Below, piece after piece: positions 28,870 to 36,218 of a stretch of DNA of 64,000 nt. The DNA is from Bacteroidota bacterium (lineage in GTDB: Bacteria > Bacteroidota > Bacteroidia > Chitinophagales > BACL12): the NCBI GenBank assembly GCA_016715425.1, contig JADKAC010000003.1:124001-188000 (forward strand). The letters run 5' to 3'. The position numbers and the translations under genes are program-made. Under the pieces are notes generated by a model. The model made no database searches. It worked only from the letters and a program-made list of their open reading frames with translations, and was not told where the DNA came from. Position 1 is the first letter of the stretch. Each line of letters opens with the position of its first letter.

Positions 28870-29283
28870 TTATAAGTCTCTTTTATCTTTTTCTTTTTTA
28901 TAGGAAGGGAGATTAGAGAGATACATTTTTAATTTTTCAAGTGTTGCTGACATACTTTTTATCTCTTCATTTTTTATCCTTAGAACTTGCAATCCCATTT
29001 CCTGCATTATTGTATCCCGGTTATTATCATACTCTATTTGCTGTAAATGAATACCTCCGTCTATCTCAATCACCAATTTTTTTTCTTCACAATAAAAGTC
29101 AGCTATAAAGTATCGGCTTTTTCCAATTTCGCCGGGATAGTAAACAGGATGCTGTCTGACGAATTTTAAACCCAAACAATTTCTGTTGCGGAGATTACCC
29201 CACATCAATGATTCTTCTGAAGTCATATTTTTCCGCAGGTGTCGTGCAAATTCTTTCGAGTTCATTTTGGTCTGTTTATTCAA
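28870..29283 (-). CDS. DUF559-family PD-(D/E)xK endonuclease-like protein
   Basis: The product is 137 residues from 29283, or 131 if the second Met (29265, MNSKEFARHLRKNMT) is used. Family-like features are ARHLRKNMTSEESLMWGNLRNR near the start, FVRQHPVYY, and the core FIADFYCEEKKLVIEIDGGIHL, whose Asp...Glu-x-Asp pattern suits a restriction-endonuclease-like fold related to Vsr. The function of DUF559 proteins is not established. The gene is enclosed by palindromic repeats on both sides, with the array just downstream of its stop, and has no obvious operon partner. Confidence 0.8.
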   Translation of the reverse strand: MNKQTKMNSKEFARHLRKNMTSEESLMWGNLRNRNCLGLKFVRQHPVYYPGEIGKSRYFIADFYCEEKKLVIEIDGGIHLQQIEYDNNRDTIMQEMGLQVLRIKNEEIKSMSATLEKLKMYLSNLPSYKKEKDKRDL

Positions 29284-29490
29284 CCCCTCTCTCCCCAGAG
29301 CGGCAGCGGTGAATTATTTATTTAGAATTATTTGGCTGTGTTATTCGGGAGTTTTTTTATCACCCCTCTCTCCCAAAAGGGGCAGCGGTGAATTAATTAT
29401 TTAGTTGTGTTATAAAAAAATAGCAACAAAAATTATTTTGGGTTATTTTCTAATCACCCCTCTCTTCCCAAGAGAGGGGCCGGGGGTGAG
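29284..29490. repeat. Degenerate and inverted palindromes upstream of the DUF559 gene
   Basis: Two diverged units of about 79 bp (from 29282 and from 29361) have cccctctctcccc/aaaa..gcagcggtgaatta with a following tatttag..gctgtgttat word. A third, complete core at 29457-29479 (CCCCTCTC, loop, GAGAGGGG, then ccgggggtgag to 29490) is in the opposite orientation to the six-copy array. So palindromic cores bracket the DUF559 gene. Confidence 0.75.
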
Positions 29491-29500
29491 TTACTCCCGC

Positions 29501-29542
29501 TCCATCACATCCAGCCGTTGCTTCAACATCTGCACCTGCATG
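29501..29542 (-). repeat. Second copy of the S24-gene 3' end (downstream direct repeat)
   Basis: The 42 bp match the 3' end of the S24 regulator gene at 31452-31493 with one mismatch, in the same orientation. Read on the minus strand it encodes MQVQMLKQRLDVMERE followed by TAA, versus MQVQMLKQRLDVMERDI at the functional copy. It may mark the former end of the regulator gene before the DUF5131-TcmP module was inserted. Confidence 0.85.
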
Positions 29543-29555
29543 GTGCGAACTCACA

Positions 29556-30284
29556 TCAAGCTCTTAACAACAAAGTATTACGTTCCGGCATTTCATCGTA
29601 AGTCTTCCCATTCAGAAGTCTTCCGGTTTTCTTTTTATTTGTGCCACCCCATTGCTTAAAAAAGAATTTTACTTTCTGCTGTTCACATTGCTCTTTGATT
29701 TCTAATACCCATTCAATATCCATAGGTCTTGCTTTGCGTCCGCTTTCACCGCCTACAATAACCCAATTGATTTTATCCAGATTCAAATTTGGCAAAGCAC
29801 CAATCAATGGTTCACAGGATAAGAATTTTATGTTAGCGTTTGTTACTTTTAGAAAATCAATACGACTTATTACTTTCTCATTTTCAACCGACACACCCAT
29901 CCATATATTTTCTGACCAATGCAGTTTATCGTGCAATTCAGCTAACCTTTCCGCTCGTTTGGTAAGTACCTGAAATGTATGCTGAGGATTTTTATTCATT
30001 ACATCAAATACTTTTTGAATAAACTCCAGAGGAACATTTTTATGAAATAAGTCACTCATTGAATTTACAAATACAATCTTAGGTTTATTCCATGTAAAAG
30101 GAATTGTAAGTGCATCAGGATGCAATCGCAATTTAAATCCATCCGAGTATTTCTCGAGACCCATTGCCTGCAATCTTTTAGCCATTACTTCGGCATAACA
30201 ATATTTACATCCGTCAGAAACCTTACTACATCCCGTAGTTGGATTCCAGGTCATTTCTGTCCATTCAATTGATGATTGAGCCAT
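29556..30284 (-). CDS. DUF5131 (phage Gp37/Gp68-family) three-Cys-motif protein
   Basis: The 242-residue product matches the DUF5131/Gp37-Gp68 family. The N-terminus has WNPTTGCSKVSDGCKYCYAE, where Cys19, Cys26 and Cys29 form a C-x6-C-x2-C cluster that could bind a 4Fe-4S cluster as in radical SAM proteins. Later family-type segments are KIVFVNSMSDLFH, HTFQVLTKRAERL, WMGVSVENE, FLSCEPLIG and NWVIVGGESG. Its activity is not known. It follows tcmP with a 2-bp gap, as is usual for this pair, and lies inside the segment bounded by the S24-end repeats. Confidence 0.88.
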   Translation of the reverse strand: MAQSSIEWTEMTWNPTTGCSKVSDGCKYCYAEVMAKRLQAMGLEKYSDGFKLRLHPDALTIPFTWNKPKIVFVNSMSDLFHKNVPLEFIQKVFDVMNKNPQHTFQVLTKRAERLAELHDKLHWSENIWMGVSVENEKVISRIDFLKVTNANIKFLSCEPLIGALPNLNLDKINWVIVGGESGRKARPMDIEWVLEIKEQCEQQKVKFFFKQWGGTNKKKTGRLLNGKTYDEMPERNTLLLRA

Positions 30285-30286
30285 GA

Positions 30287-31411
30287 TTAGATAAATTTAA
30301 TAGTTGCGGTATAAGTAGTTTTTGAAGTAGATGTGCCATTTTTGTCAAGCAGAATAATTTCATTATTTCTAAACAATTCTTTAAATGCTTCTTTATAATT
30401 TTCTTTAATATAATTTGTTCCATAATTGTATTCTAAGTAAATGTCTTCGATTTTTTTGCCGTTAAGTTTTATTTTATTATTTCTTATAAAATTGATAAGA
30501 TTAACAAGAGAATAATTGTTTAATTCAGGGAATAATGTGGGATTAAATAATAAATTTGCTCCGAAAAGGGGAACTCCATCATCTTGATAATCACTATATT
30601 TTTGCATAATTTCTTTAGCTCGAGTTATGGCAATATTTACTTTGGAAATGAAATAAAGGTAATGACTTGATTGCTCCCTATTTGGAAAGTTTATTCTAAA
30701 TTTTAGAATCTTATAATTTCTATCTACAAAAATATTTTCAAATCTTTCTAATATAAATAATTCCCTTTTAGTTGGATTTTTTTCTCTCTCATAGAATTCT
30801 CTAATCCTATTAAGATCAGACTCAAATATTTCATACATATTTTTTTCAACTAATCTATTTTCTACTGCCGCACGAATTCTATTTATATTAAAAAGTATAA
30901 ATAAATCTGACCCCCAGCTTTGTATAGTTTTAAGCAACATTTTTTTTGTATAACCATATCCTAAAGGGTCAATAAAAGTCAATGAGGGAACTCCTCTTTT
31001 TAAAATGTTATCTAAAAGAATCTCATCAGCTTCTTGTTGAAAAATTATTGGTTTGTGTGTTAAGTCGGCATAAAAATCAAGAGTTGTTATATTTTGTTTT
31101 AGCTTTTCAATCACATTCATATCTTGATCATTAAAAAATGTTTTTACACTCTTATCATAATCAATAAAAGAGCTTCCTTTGCTTTTATAAATACTATTTA
31201 AAATCTTTAATGGTGTTGAAGCATTCCCATCGTCATATTTGCCTGATCCGGCAAATAAATCAATGTAGGCTAACTCATTAATTGTTTTATAAGATTGCCC
31301 TCTTAACATAATTGCAGCCCAAGCTTTAAAGTATTCATCGAGAATTTCTGATTTAATTTCGGATGTCTCTCTTTGTGTTTTAAAAAAATCCTTAGGTGAT
31401 ATCCCAGCCAT
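30287..31411 (-). CDS. tcmP: Three-Cys-motif partner protein TcmP
   Basis: The 374-residue product is the standard partner of the three-Cys DUF5131 protein. Its opening MAGISPKDFFKTQRETSEIKSEILDEYFKAWAAI and YIDLFAGSGKYDDG are typical. Positions 49-57 (YIDLFAGSG) resemble motif I of class I SAM-dependent methyltransferases, and FIDPLGYG at 146-153 resembles the DPxx motif IV, so I infer a Rossmann-type methyltransferase-like fold; this is not proof of activity. It begins 27 bp after the S24 regulator ends, suggesting co-transcription. By eye it is more AT-rich than the regulator and dinB, in keeping with acquisition. Confidence 0.85.
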   Translation of the reverse strand: MAGISPKDFFKTQRETSEIKSEILDEYFKAWAAIMLRGQSYKTINELAYIDLFAGSGKYDDGNASTPLKILNSIYKSKGSSFIDYDKSVKTFFNDQDMNVIEKLKQNITTLDFYADLTHKPIIFQQEADEILLDNILKRGVPSLTFIDPLGYGYTKKMLLKTIQSWGSDLFILFNINRIRAAVENRLVEKNMYEIFESDLNRIREFYEREKNPTKRELFILERFENIFVDRNYKILKFRINFPNREQSSHYLYFISKVNIAITRAKEIMQKYSDYQDDGVPLFGANLLFNPTLFPELNNYSLVNLINFIRNNKIKLNGKKIEDIYLEYNYGTNYIKENYKEAFKELFRNNEIILLDKNGTSTSKTTYTATIKFI

Positions 31412-31438
31412 ATTTATACTTTTATTCGGTTAATAAAA

Positions 31439-32218
31439 TTAAATATCTCTTTCCATCACATCCAGCCTTTGCTTCAACATCTGCACCTGCATGCTGAGGT
31501 CGCCGATGAGTTTGTCGAGGTCGTTCTTTTTTACAGGCATATAGGTGGAGAGTTTACTTTTTACATACCATATTTCTTTCACCTCATCTATATCCACTTC
31601 TATCGGCGGGTAGGCTTCGTTGTCGCTCAGCAATATCAATTTGTGGTCGGTGTCTGCATGATTAATTACCCGCTTCACCAGCACCTGATCGGCAGTAACT
31701 ATTACATGAATAAATCCCTGCCGCACATCACGGAAATGATTATCGCAAAAACGCCCGATTACACTATCGCCATTGTGCAGTGTGTCGGCCATACTATCGC
31801 CCTCAATCTGAAAGCAGCGGAAAGTGCCGTTGCGGTAATCTGTTCCAGGCAGTTTGAAAGCGGGCAACTCTTTATAATATTCCGGTTCTAAAAATCGGGT
31901 GGGATAACCGGCTGCGGCTTTGGTATCCACCATTACAATATTATCATCTCCGGCTTCATCCACCGTAACCACCACCGGACGATATGCTTCCGGCCAGGTA
32001 GCAATTACAGGTTTAGATAAGTCTGTATTCAGAAAATCATCCAGCGATATGTCAAATATTTTGACAATAGCCAACAATGTTTTATGTCCGGGGTTTGCTG
32101 TTGCCGATTCGTAATTGGCGATGGCGGTACGCCCTACTTTCAGCATATCAGCAAGCTCTTGCTGGTTCATGCGCCGTTTGCTGCGCAGGTGTTTTAGGTT
32201 GGAAGCAAAGTAACTCAT
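31439..32218 (-). CDS. XRE-type HTH / S24 peptidase (LexA/UmuD-like) regulator
   Basis: The start at 32218 (MSYFASNLKHLRSKRRMNQQELADML) gives 259 residues; the open frame to 32287 adds a non-family stretch. Residues 5-60 are an XRE helix-turn-helix. Then come an Ala-Gly cleavage site (Ala103-Gly104 in KAAAGYPT), Ser142 in QIEGDSMADTLHNGDSVIG and Lys182 in VLVKRV, the Ser-Lys dyad of self-cleaving S24 peptidases. A C-terminal coiled segment (LSMQVQMLKQRLDVME) follows. It should repress target genes until RecA-stimulated self-cleavage. The upstream region has two GTCA-N7-TGAC elements and a promoter overlapping one of them, so autoregulation is likely. It is probably the first gene of an operon with tcmP and DUF5131. 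Confidence 0.9.
   Translation of the reverse strand: MSYFASNLKHLRSKRRMNQQELADMLKVGRTAIANYESATANPGHKTLLAIVKIFDISLDDFLNTDLSKPVIATWPEAYRPVVVTVDEAGDDNIVMVDTKAAAGYPTRFLEPEYYKELPAFKLPGTDYRNGTFRCFQIEGDSMADTLHNGDSVIGRFCDNHFRDVRQGFIHVIVTADQVLVKRVINHADTDHKLILLSDNEAYPPIEVDIDEVKEIWYVKSKLSTYMPVKKNDLDKLIGDLSMQVQMLKQRLDVMERDI
31452..31493 (-). repeat. 3' end of the S24 gene (upstream direct repeat)
   Basis: This is the functional copy of the 42-bp repeat whose partner lies at 29501-29542 (41/42 identical, same orientation). It covers the last coding residues MQVQMLKQRLDVMER. The 1.9 kb between the copies carries tcmP and DUF5131. Confidence 0.85.
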
Positions 32219-32248
32219 AGATAAAATTTTTAATGACTTATTGATTAT

Positions 32249-32263
32249 GTCAATTAATATGAC
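32249..32263. promoter_or_regulatory. Candidate operator 1 (GTCA-N7-TGAC)
   Basis: An inverted repeat GTCA/TGAC separated by 7 bp lies just downstream of the expected transcription start of the S24 gene. An identical-format element is 22 bp away (about two helical turns). It is a candidate binding site for the S24 regulator. Confidence 0.55.
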
Positions 32264-32270
32264 TTTATTT

Positions 32271-32285
32271 GTCAAAAATAATGAC
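32271..32285. promoter_or_regulatory. Candidate operator 2 (GTCA-N7-TGAC), overlapping the S24 promoter
   Basis: The second GTCA-N7-TGAC element covers the minus-strand -7 box TATTTTTG (32273-32280) of the S24 gene and lies just before the PA0069-type start at 32290. Binding here would block the regulator's own promoter and could affect the divergent gene. Confidence 0.6.
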
Positions 32286-32302
32286 ATTTATGATAAATGC
32301 AA
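32273..32302 (-). promoter_or_regulatory. Promoter of the S24 regulator operon
   Basis: On the minus strand, TTG (32302-32300), a 19-bp spacer and TATTTTTG (32280-32273) match the Bacteroidota consensus TTTG-N19-TAnnTTTG. The expected start is about 48 nt upstream of the ATG at 32218. Confidence 0.65.
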
Positions 32303-33366
32303 TAGCTAATGAAAAAAAAATTAAAGGAAGAGGCGCTCAATTCAATCCTGCCAACAAATTTTTAAAGCAGCATATCGGTCAGGAGCATATAGAAGGATTG
32401 GATGAGGAATTGGAAACAGGCAGACGAACACAATTTTTTACCGAGCATCCAAAAACGATTTTGAATGAAGTGAAAAGTCCGGATGTGGGGATGATATGGT
32501 CTTTAAATCCCTATCAGGGTTGTGAGCATGGATGTGTGTATTGTTATGCCCGTAACAGTCATCAGTATTGGGGTTATAGTGCAGGATTGGATTTTGAAAG
32601 TCGCATCATTGTAAAACCCACTGCGCCTGCATTATTAGAGAAAGTATTTTTAAGTAAAACATGGCGACCACAACCAATTTCACTTTCCGGAAATACAGAT
32701 TGCTATCAACCCATTGAAAAGAAAATGCAGATAACAAGAAGCATATTACAAGTGTGTGCGAAATATAGAAATCCTGTAGGCATCATTACCAAAAATCAAT
32801 TGGTGGAAAGAGATCTTGATATATTAAAAGACTTAGCATCAGAAAATTTAGTGCGTGTAATTTTTAGTGTTACAGGCACAGATGAAAAAATTCGTTTGCA
32901 AACAGAACCTCGCACTGCCACCTATAAACAGCGATTAGATACAATGGCTCAATTATCAAAAGCAGGTATTCCGGTTGGGGTAATGGTAGCTCCGATTATT
33001 CCGGGATTAACAGATCACATGATACCCGATGTATTGCGATTGGCAGCAGAAAACGGAGCCACATTTGCCGGCATGACGATGGTGAGATTGAATGGTGCAG
33101 TTGCAGAAATTTTTACTGATTGGGTATTGAAAACTTATCCCGATAAAGCACAAAAAATATTAAACGGTATTCGTGCAGTACATGAAGGAAATTTAAATGA
33201 TAGCCGTTGGGGAAAACGGATGAAAGGCGACGGAGTAATTGCCGACGCCATTCATCAGTTATATAGAATTTCGAAAGAGAAATATTTCCCGTTGAGAGAT
33301 ACTTTTCAATTTAATGTAAATGCATTTTGCAAAGCAGGTCAATTGCAATTGCCTTTTAATTATTGA
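32290..33366 (+). CDS. PA0069-family radical SAM protein (SplB-like)
   Basis: The 358-residue product has the radical SAM cluster Cys78, Cys82 and Cys85 in QGCEHGCVYCYAR (C-x3-C-x2-C). Around it are family-type segments IKGRGAQFNPANKF, SLNPYQGC, SGNTDCYQPIE and GMTMVRLNGAV. The PA0069/Rv2578c family is related to spore photoproduct lyase and often lies near repair or SOS genes; its reaction is not established. I prefer the ATG at 32290, since the ATG at 32281 falls in operator 2 and the longer open frame starts with TTG. It is divergent from the S24 regulator. Its end overlaps the convergent sulfatase gene by 7 bp. Confidence 0.88.
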   Translation: MINAIANEKKIKGRGAQFNPANKFLKQHIGQEHIEGLDEELETGRRTQFFTEHPKTILNEVKSPDVGMIWSLNPYQGCEHGCVYCYARNSHQYWGYSAGLDFESRIIVKPTAPALLEKVFLSKTWRPQPISLSGNTDCYQPIEKKMQITRSILQVCAKYRNPVGIITKNQLVERDLDILKDLASENLVRVIFSVTGTDEKIRLQTEPRTATYKQRLDTMAQLSKAGIPVGVMVAPIIPGLTDHMIPDVLRLAAENGATFAGMTMVRLNGAVAEIFTDWVLKTYPDKAQKILNGIRAVHEGNLNDSRWGKRMKGDGVIADAIHQLYRISKEKYFPLRDTFQFNVNAFCKAGQLQLPFNY

Positions 33367-36080
33367 TTTTTAATTATTGTAAATACATTCAAATCAGATT
33401 GCTCAATAATTTTTAATAAATACATTGAACTTGCATAATTACTCATGGGAATTTCTATAAAATATTCTTCAGGCTGCATTTGAAAAGTATTTAGCAACTG
33501 ACCACCCATTGTATATAATTGTATGTCCGCTTGTTGATTTGCTGAAGTACGTTTTACAAACAATGTATTATTTACAGGATTTGGATACACATTAAATAGT
33601 GAATTAGAAATGTTTTCATTATTTATTTCAGACTCATCATTCGTAATGCTATACCGCAATATTTCATCACAACCCGTAGCATAATTCAATTTAAAAATAA
33701 ATACAGAGTCCGTTCCTGAAACACTGGTTAAATTGGCAGTATATTTTCCCGGAGTTGTTGCAATAGAACCATCAGGAAGTAAATAATGCGAGCCTTCACA
33801 AAATACATCGGTAACATATTTAATATACACTGTTTTTTGTTTTTGCAAAGTACAACTGTTACCATAATTCACTGTTTGCAAAATTGGAAATGTACCTTGA
33901 CCGGAATAAGTATGCGTTAAAGGATTATATATTTCACTTGCAGTGCCATCACCCAAATCCCATGCAATAGTATTATAATCTCCCGAAACAGAAACATCAT
34001 TAATTGTAAGTGTTTGACCGTTTAAATCAGGTGTAAAATCTAATGCAGGAATATTTGACGGATTAATAAAAACTTCATAAGTTTTTAAGGCTACGATATC
34101 GCCGGTAATCTTATCTGTAACTTTTAAATAAAATCTCAATGTACTATTGGAAGTATAATAATCCAAAGGAATTGACGACATATTAAATGTAAACTTTGTC
34201 GAGTTTTTTATCAAAACAGTGGCTGAATTTGTCCAGATAAAATTATAATTCGCCATTAGTGCGGATGATAAAGTTGCACCTGTAGTTGAATATAATTTCG
34301 CTTTCATTTTTAATTTACCTGAATGCGGTGCAAAGCATGGCAATGCACCTTGTAAATTAATATCCACCTTCATACTTTCTTTTAAATAATTTGGATTGCC
34401 GGGTAAAAAAGAAGATAGATATTCAATGATAGGGGCATTGTTTGGATCACTTGCAAGATTGTTCCATTCATTCGGGTCCACTTCTCTGTTCACACCTACA
34501 TAATACAGTTCTTCATCATAATTCGTACTGCTTGCATCGCAAGGCGTTAATTCACCTGCATCATTATTATTGTGATAACGAATGTATTGATATCCATCTT
34601 GCTGCACTGAATAGTGTGGGAAGCAGGATCCATTTCCGGAATTTCTTCTATATGAACTTATTGCAGGTTTATTAAAAAATGCATTGGGATTTATAATAAG
34701 ATTTTTAAATGAAATACCATCTACATAATTACTTCCATCAGGGAAATTCGGTAAAGACACACCTGCTATATCGCAAATAGTTGGCATTATATCAATAAGA
34801 GAGACAGTTGCATCTACAATACCGTTTTCAATCACTCCGGGACCTGAAAAAATTAATGGTACCCTCACATCCGTATCCCATAACGCCCATTTTGTATAAT
34901 GCCTTTTTTCGCCAAGACTATACCCATGATCGCTTACTAAAATGATAATTGTATTATTATATATTTCCGGATATTGTTGAAGTGTATCCAATAATCTTCC
35001 AATTTGTACATCTAAAAATTTTGTAGCAGCAAGATAGCCCATCACATATTTTGCCCGTTCATTTTCTAACAGCATTTCAAAATTTTCTTCAGGACTTACA
35101 GATGCATCTAATACCGGCAATGTGGGTAATGAATTCAGATAGGCATTAAAAAACATTTCCTGATCTCCTGTTGTAGCCATAATTTGAGCAATACCATTTT
35201 CTGGTAAAGCATAAAAATCTGCCCACATTGTTTCAGGTTGTGGTGGCATTACAACACCATTGTATCCACTATCCATTGTAGATGAATTGTATGCTATTTT
35301 ATCATCAAGTGCATTTACATAATAGGGTAAAAAATATTTTTCAGGTATTAATCGTGGTGTATGTGGTTTGTGAATTCCAAATGCCAGAAAAAATGATTTA
35401 TCGCAAATATCTGCGCTCCCCATTCCCACGTCATTAATAAATTGCACTGCTGTATCTGTAATCTGTACATCTTGTAAATAACGTTCAAGACTATCCGGAA
35501 TCATTCCCCAATCATAATCTGCATATTGCAAATACGATTCACTAATTGCCGTAAACTCCTCTGATTCAATTAAAGACGACATGCGATTCCAGGATTTAGT
35601 TTTTTCGCACATGGGCGTTGGACTTTTATCATAATCATTACCTGATTCCGAATGAAATACTTTTCCAATAGAATAAGTAAAATATTCACTTGAACTTTTT
35701 AAAACTTCAGGAAGAGTATATACAATTTCATTAGCATTAGCTTCATTAAAATTACTGCGGAATGCACCATGAAAATCATTATTATTATACACCTTAGTAT
35801 ATAAACAATCTTTGCCGGAAAGCATACTTGTGCGGCTCGGGCCACATCCTGGTGAGCTGCAATAAGCATTTGTAAATGCTACTCCACTTTCAACAATTCT
35901 ATTAATATTTGGAGTTTCCACCTGAGGATGTCCTTCCAAATAATTTGTATAATCATTCAGATCATCAATATAGATCATTATAATATTTGGATGTGTTGGC
36001 ATCTGACTAAAACCATTATGATTAAAAATTATAACGAATGTAAAAGTGCAGACAATGGAGAGAAGAGTAAAAAACTTCAT
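33360..36080 (-). CDS. Secreted sulfatase with PKD domain and T9SS sorting domain
   Basis: The 906-residue product has a signal peptide (MKFFTLLSIVCTFTFVIIFN...FSQ), then a sulfatase domain: PNIIMIYIDDLND, the formylglycine site Cys79 in CGPSRTSMLSG, a large body with FLAFGIHKPHTPRLIP and IIILVSDHGYSLGEKRHYTKW. This resembles iduronate-2-sulfatase-like enzymes. After about residue 560 come Ig/PKD-like stretches (WDLGDGTASEIYNPLTHTYSG). It ends with a T9SS type A sorting domain (FNVYPNPVNNTLFV...). It should be exported through the T9SS to the surface or medium; the substrate is likely a sulfated polysaccharide, not determined. The formylglycine-generating enzyme is not in this window. Confidence 0.9.
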   Translation of the reverse strand: MKFFTLLSIVCTFTFVIIFNHNGFSQMPTHPNIIMIYIDDLNDYTNYLEGHPQVETPNINRIVESGVAFTNAYCSSPGCGPSRTSMLSGKDCLYTKVYNNNDFHGAFRSNFNEANANEIVYTLPEVLKSSSEYFTYSIGKVFHSESGNDYDKSPTPMCEKTKSWNRMSSLIESEEFTAISESYLQYADYDWGMIPDSLERYLQDVQITDTAVQFINDVGMGSADICDKSFFLAFGIHKPHTPRLIPEKYFLPYYVNALDDKIAYNSSTMDSGYNGVVMPPQPETMWADFYALPENGIAQIMATTGDQEMFFNAYLNSLPTLPVLDASVSPEENFEMLLENERAKYVMGYLAATKFLDVQIGRLLDTLQQYPEIYNNTIIILVSDHGYSLGEKRHYTKWALWDTDVRVPLIFSGPGVIENGIVDATVSLIDIMPTICDIAGVSLPNFPDGSNYVDGISFKNLIINPNAFFNKPAISSYRRNSGNGSCFPHYSVQQDGYQYIRYHNNNDAGELTPCDASSTNYDEELYYVGVNREVDPNEWNNLASDPNNAPIIEYLSSFLPGNPNYLKESMKVDINLQGALPCFAPHSGKLKMKAKLYSTTGATLSSALMANYNFIWTNSATVLIKNSTKFTFNMSSIPLDYYTSNSTLRFYLKVTDKITGDIVALKTYEVFINPSNIPALDFTPDLNGQTLTINDVSVSGDYNTIAWDLGDGTASEIYNPLTHTYSGQGTFPILQTVNYGNSCTLQKQKTVYIKYVTDVFCEGSHYLLPDGSIATTPGKYTANLTSVSGTDSVFIFKLNYATGCDEILRYSITNDESEINNENISNSLFNVYPNPVNNTLFVKRTSANQQADIQLYTMGGQLLNTFQMQPEEYFIEIPMSNYASSMYLLKIIEQSDLNVFTIIKNQ

Positions 36081-36218
36081 TAAGTATAACTTTAATTATT
36101 AAAAAATTGAAAATCAAAAATAGTTTATATTTTGATACAGAAATCATTTCAAAAAAATTCTAAATTAATTATGATGGTTATAATTCCACTTTTGAAATTA
36201 TTTTAAATATCAAATCTG

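Noticed and set aside
28403..28875. Open frames on the plus strand in the repeat array
   Set aside because: They translate the repeats (TPGPSLWKRGG-type strings repeated) and overlap no gene context; repeat products only.
29501..31493. Insertion sequence or prophage
   Set aside because: No transposase, integrase or phage structural gene is present between the repeats. DUF5131's 'Gp37/Gp68' name comes from phages but does not by itself show a prophage.
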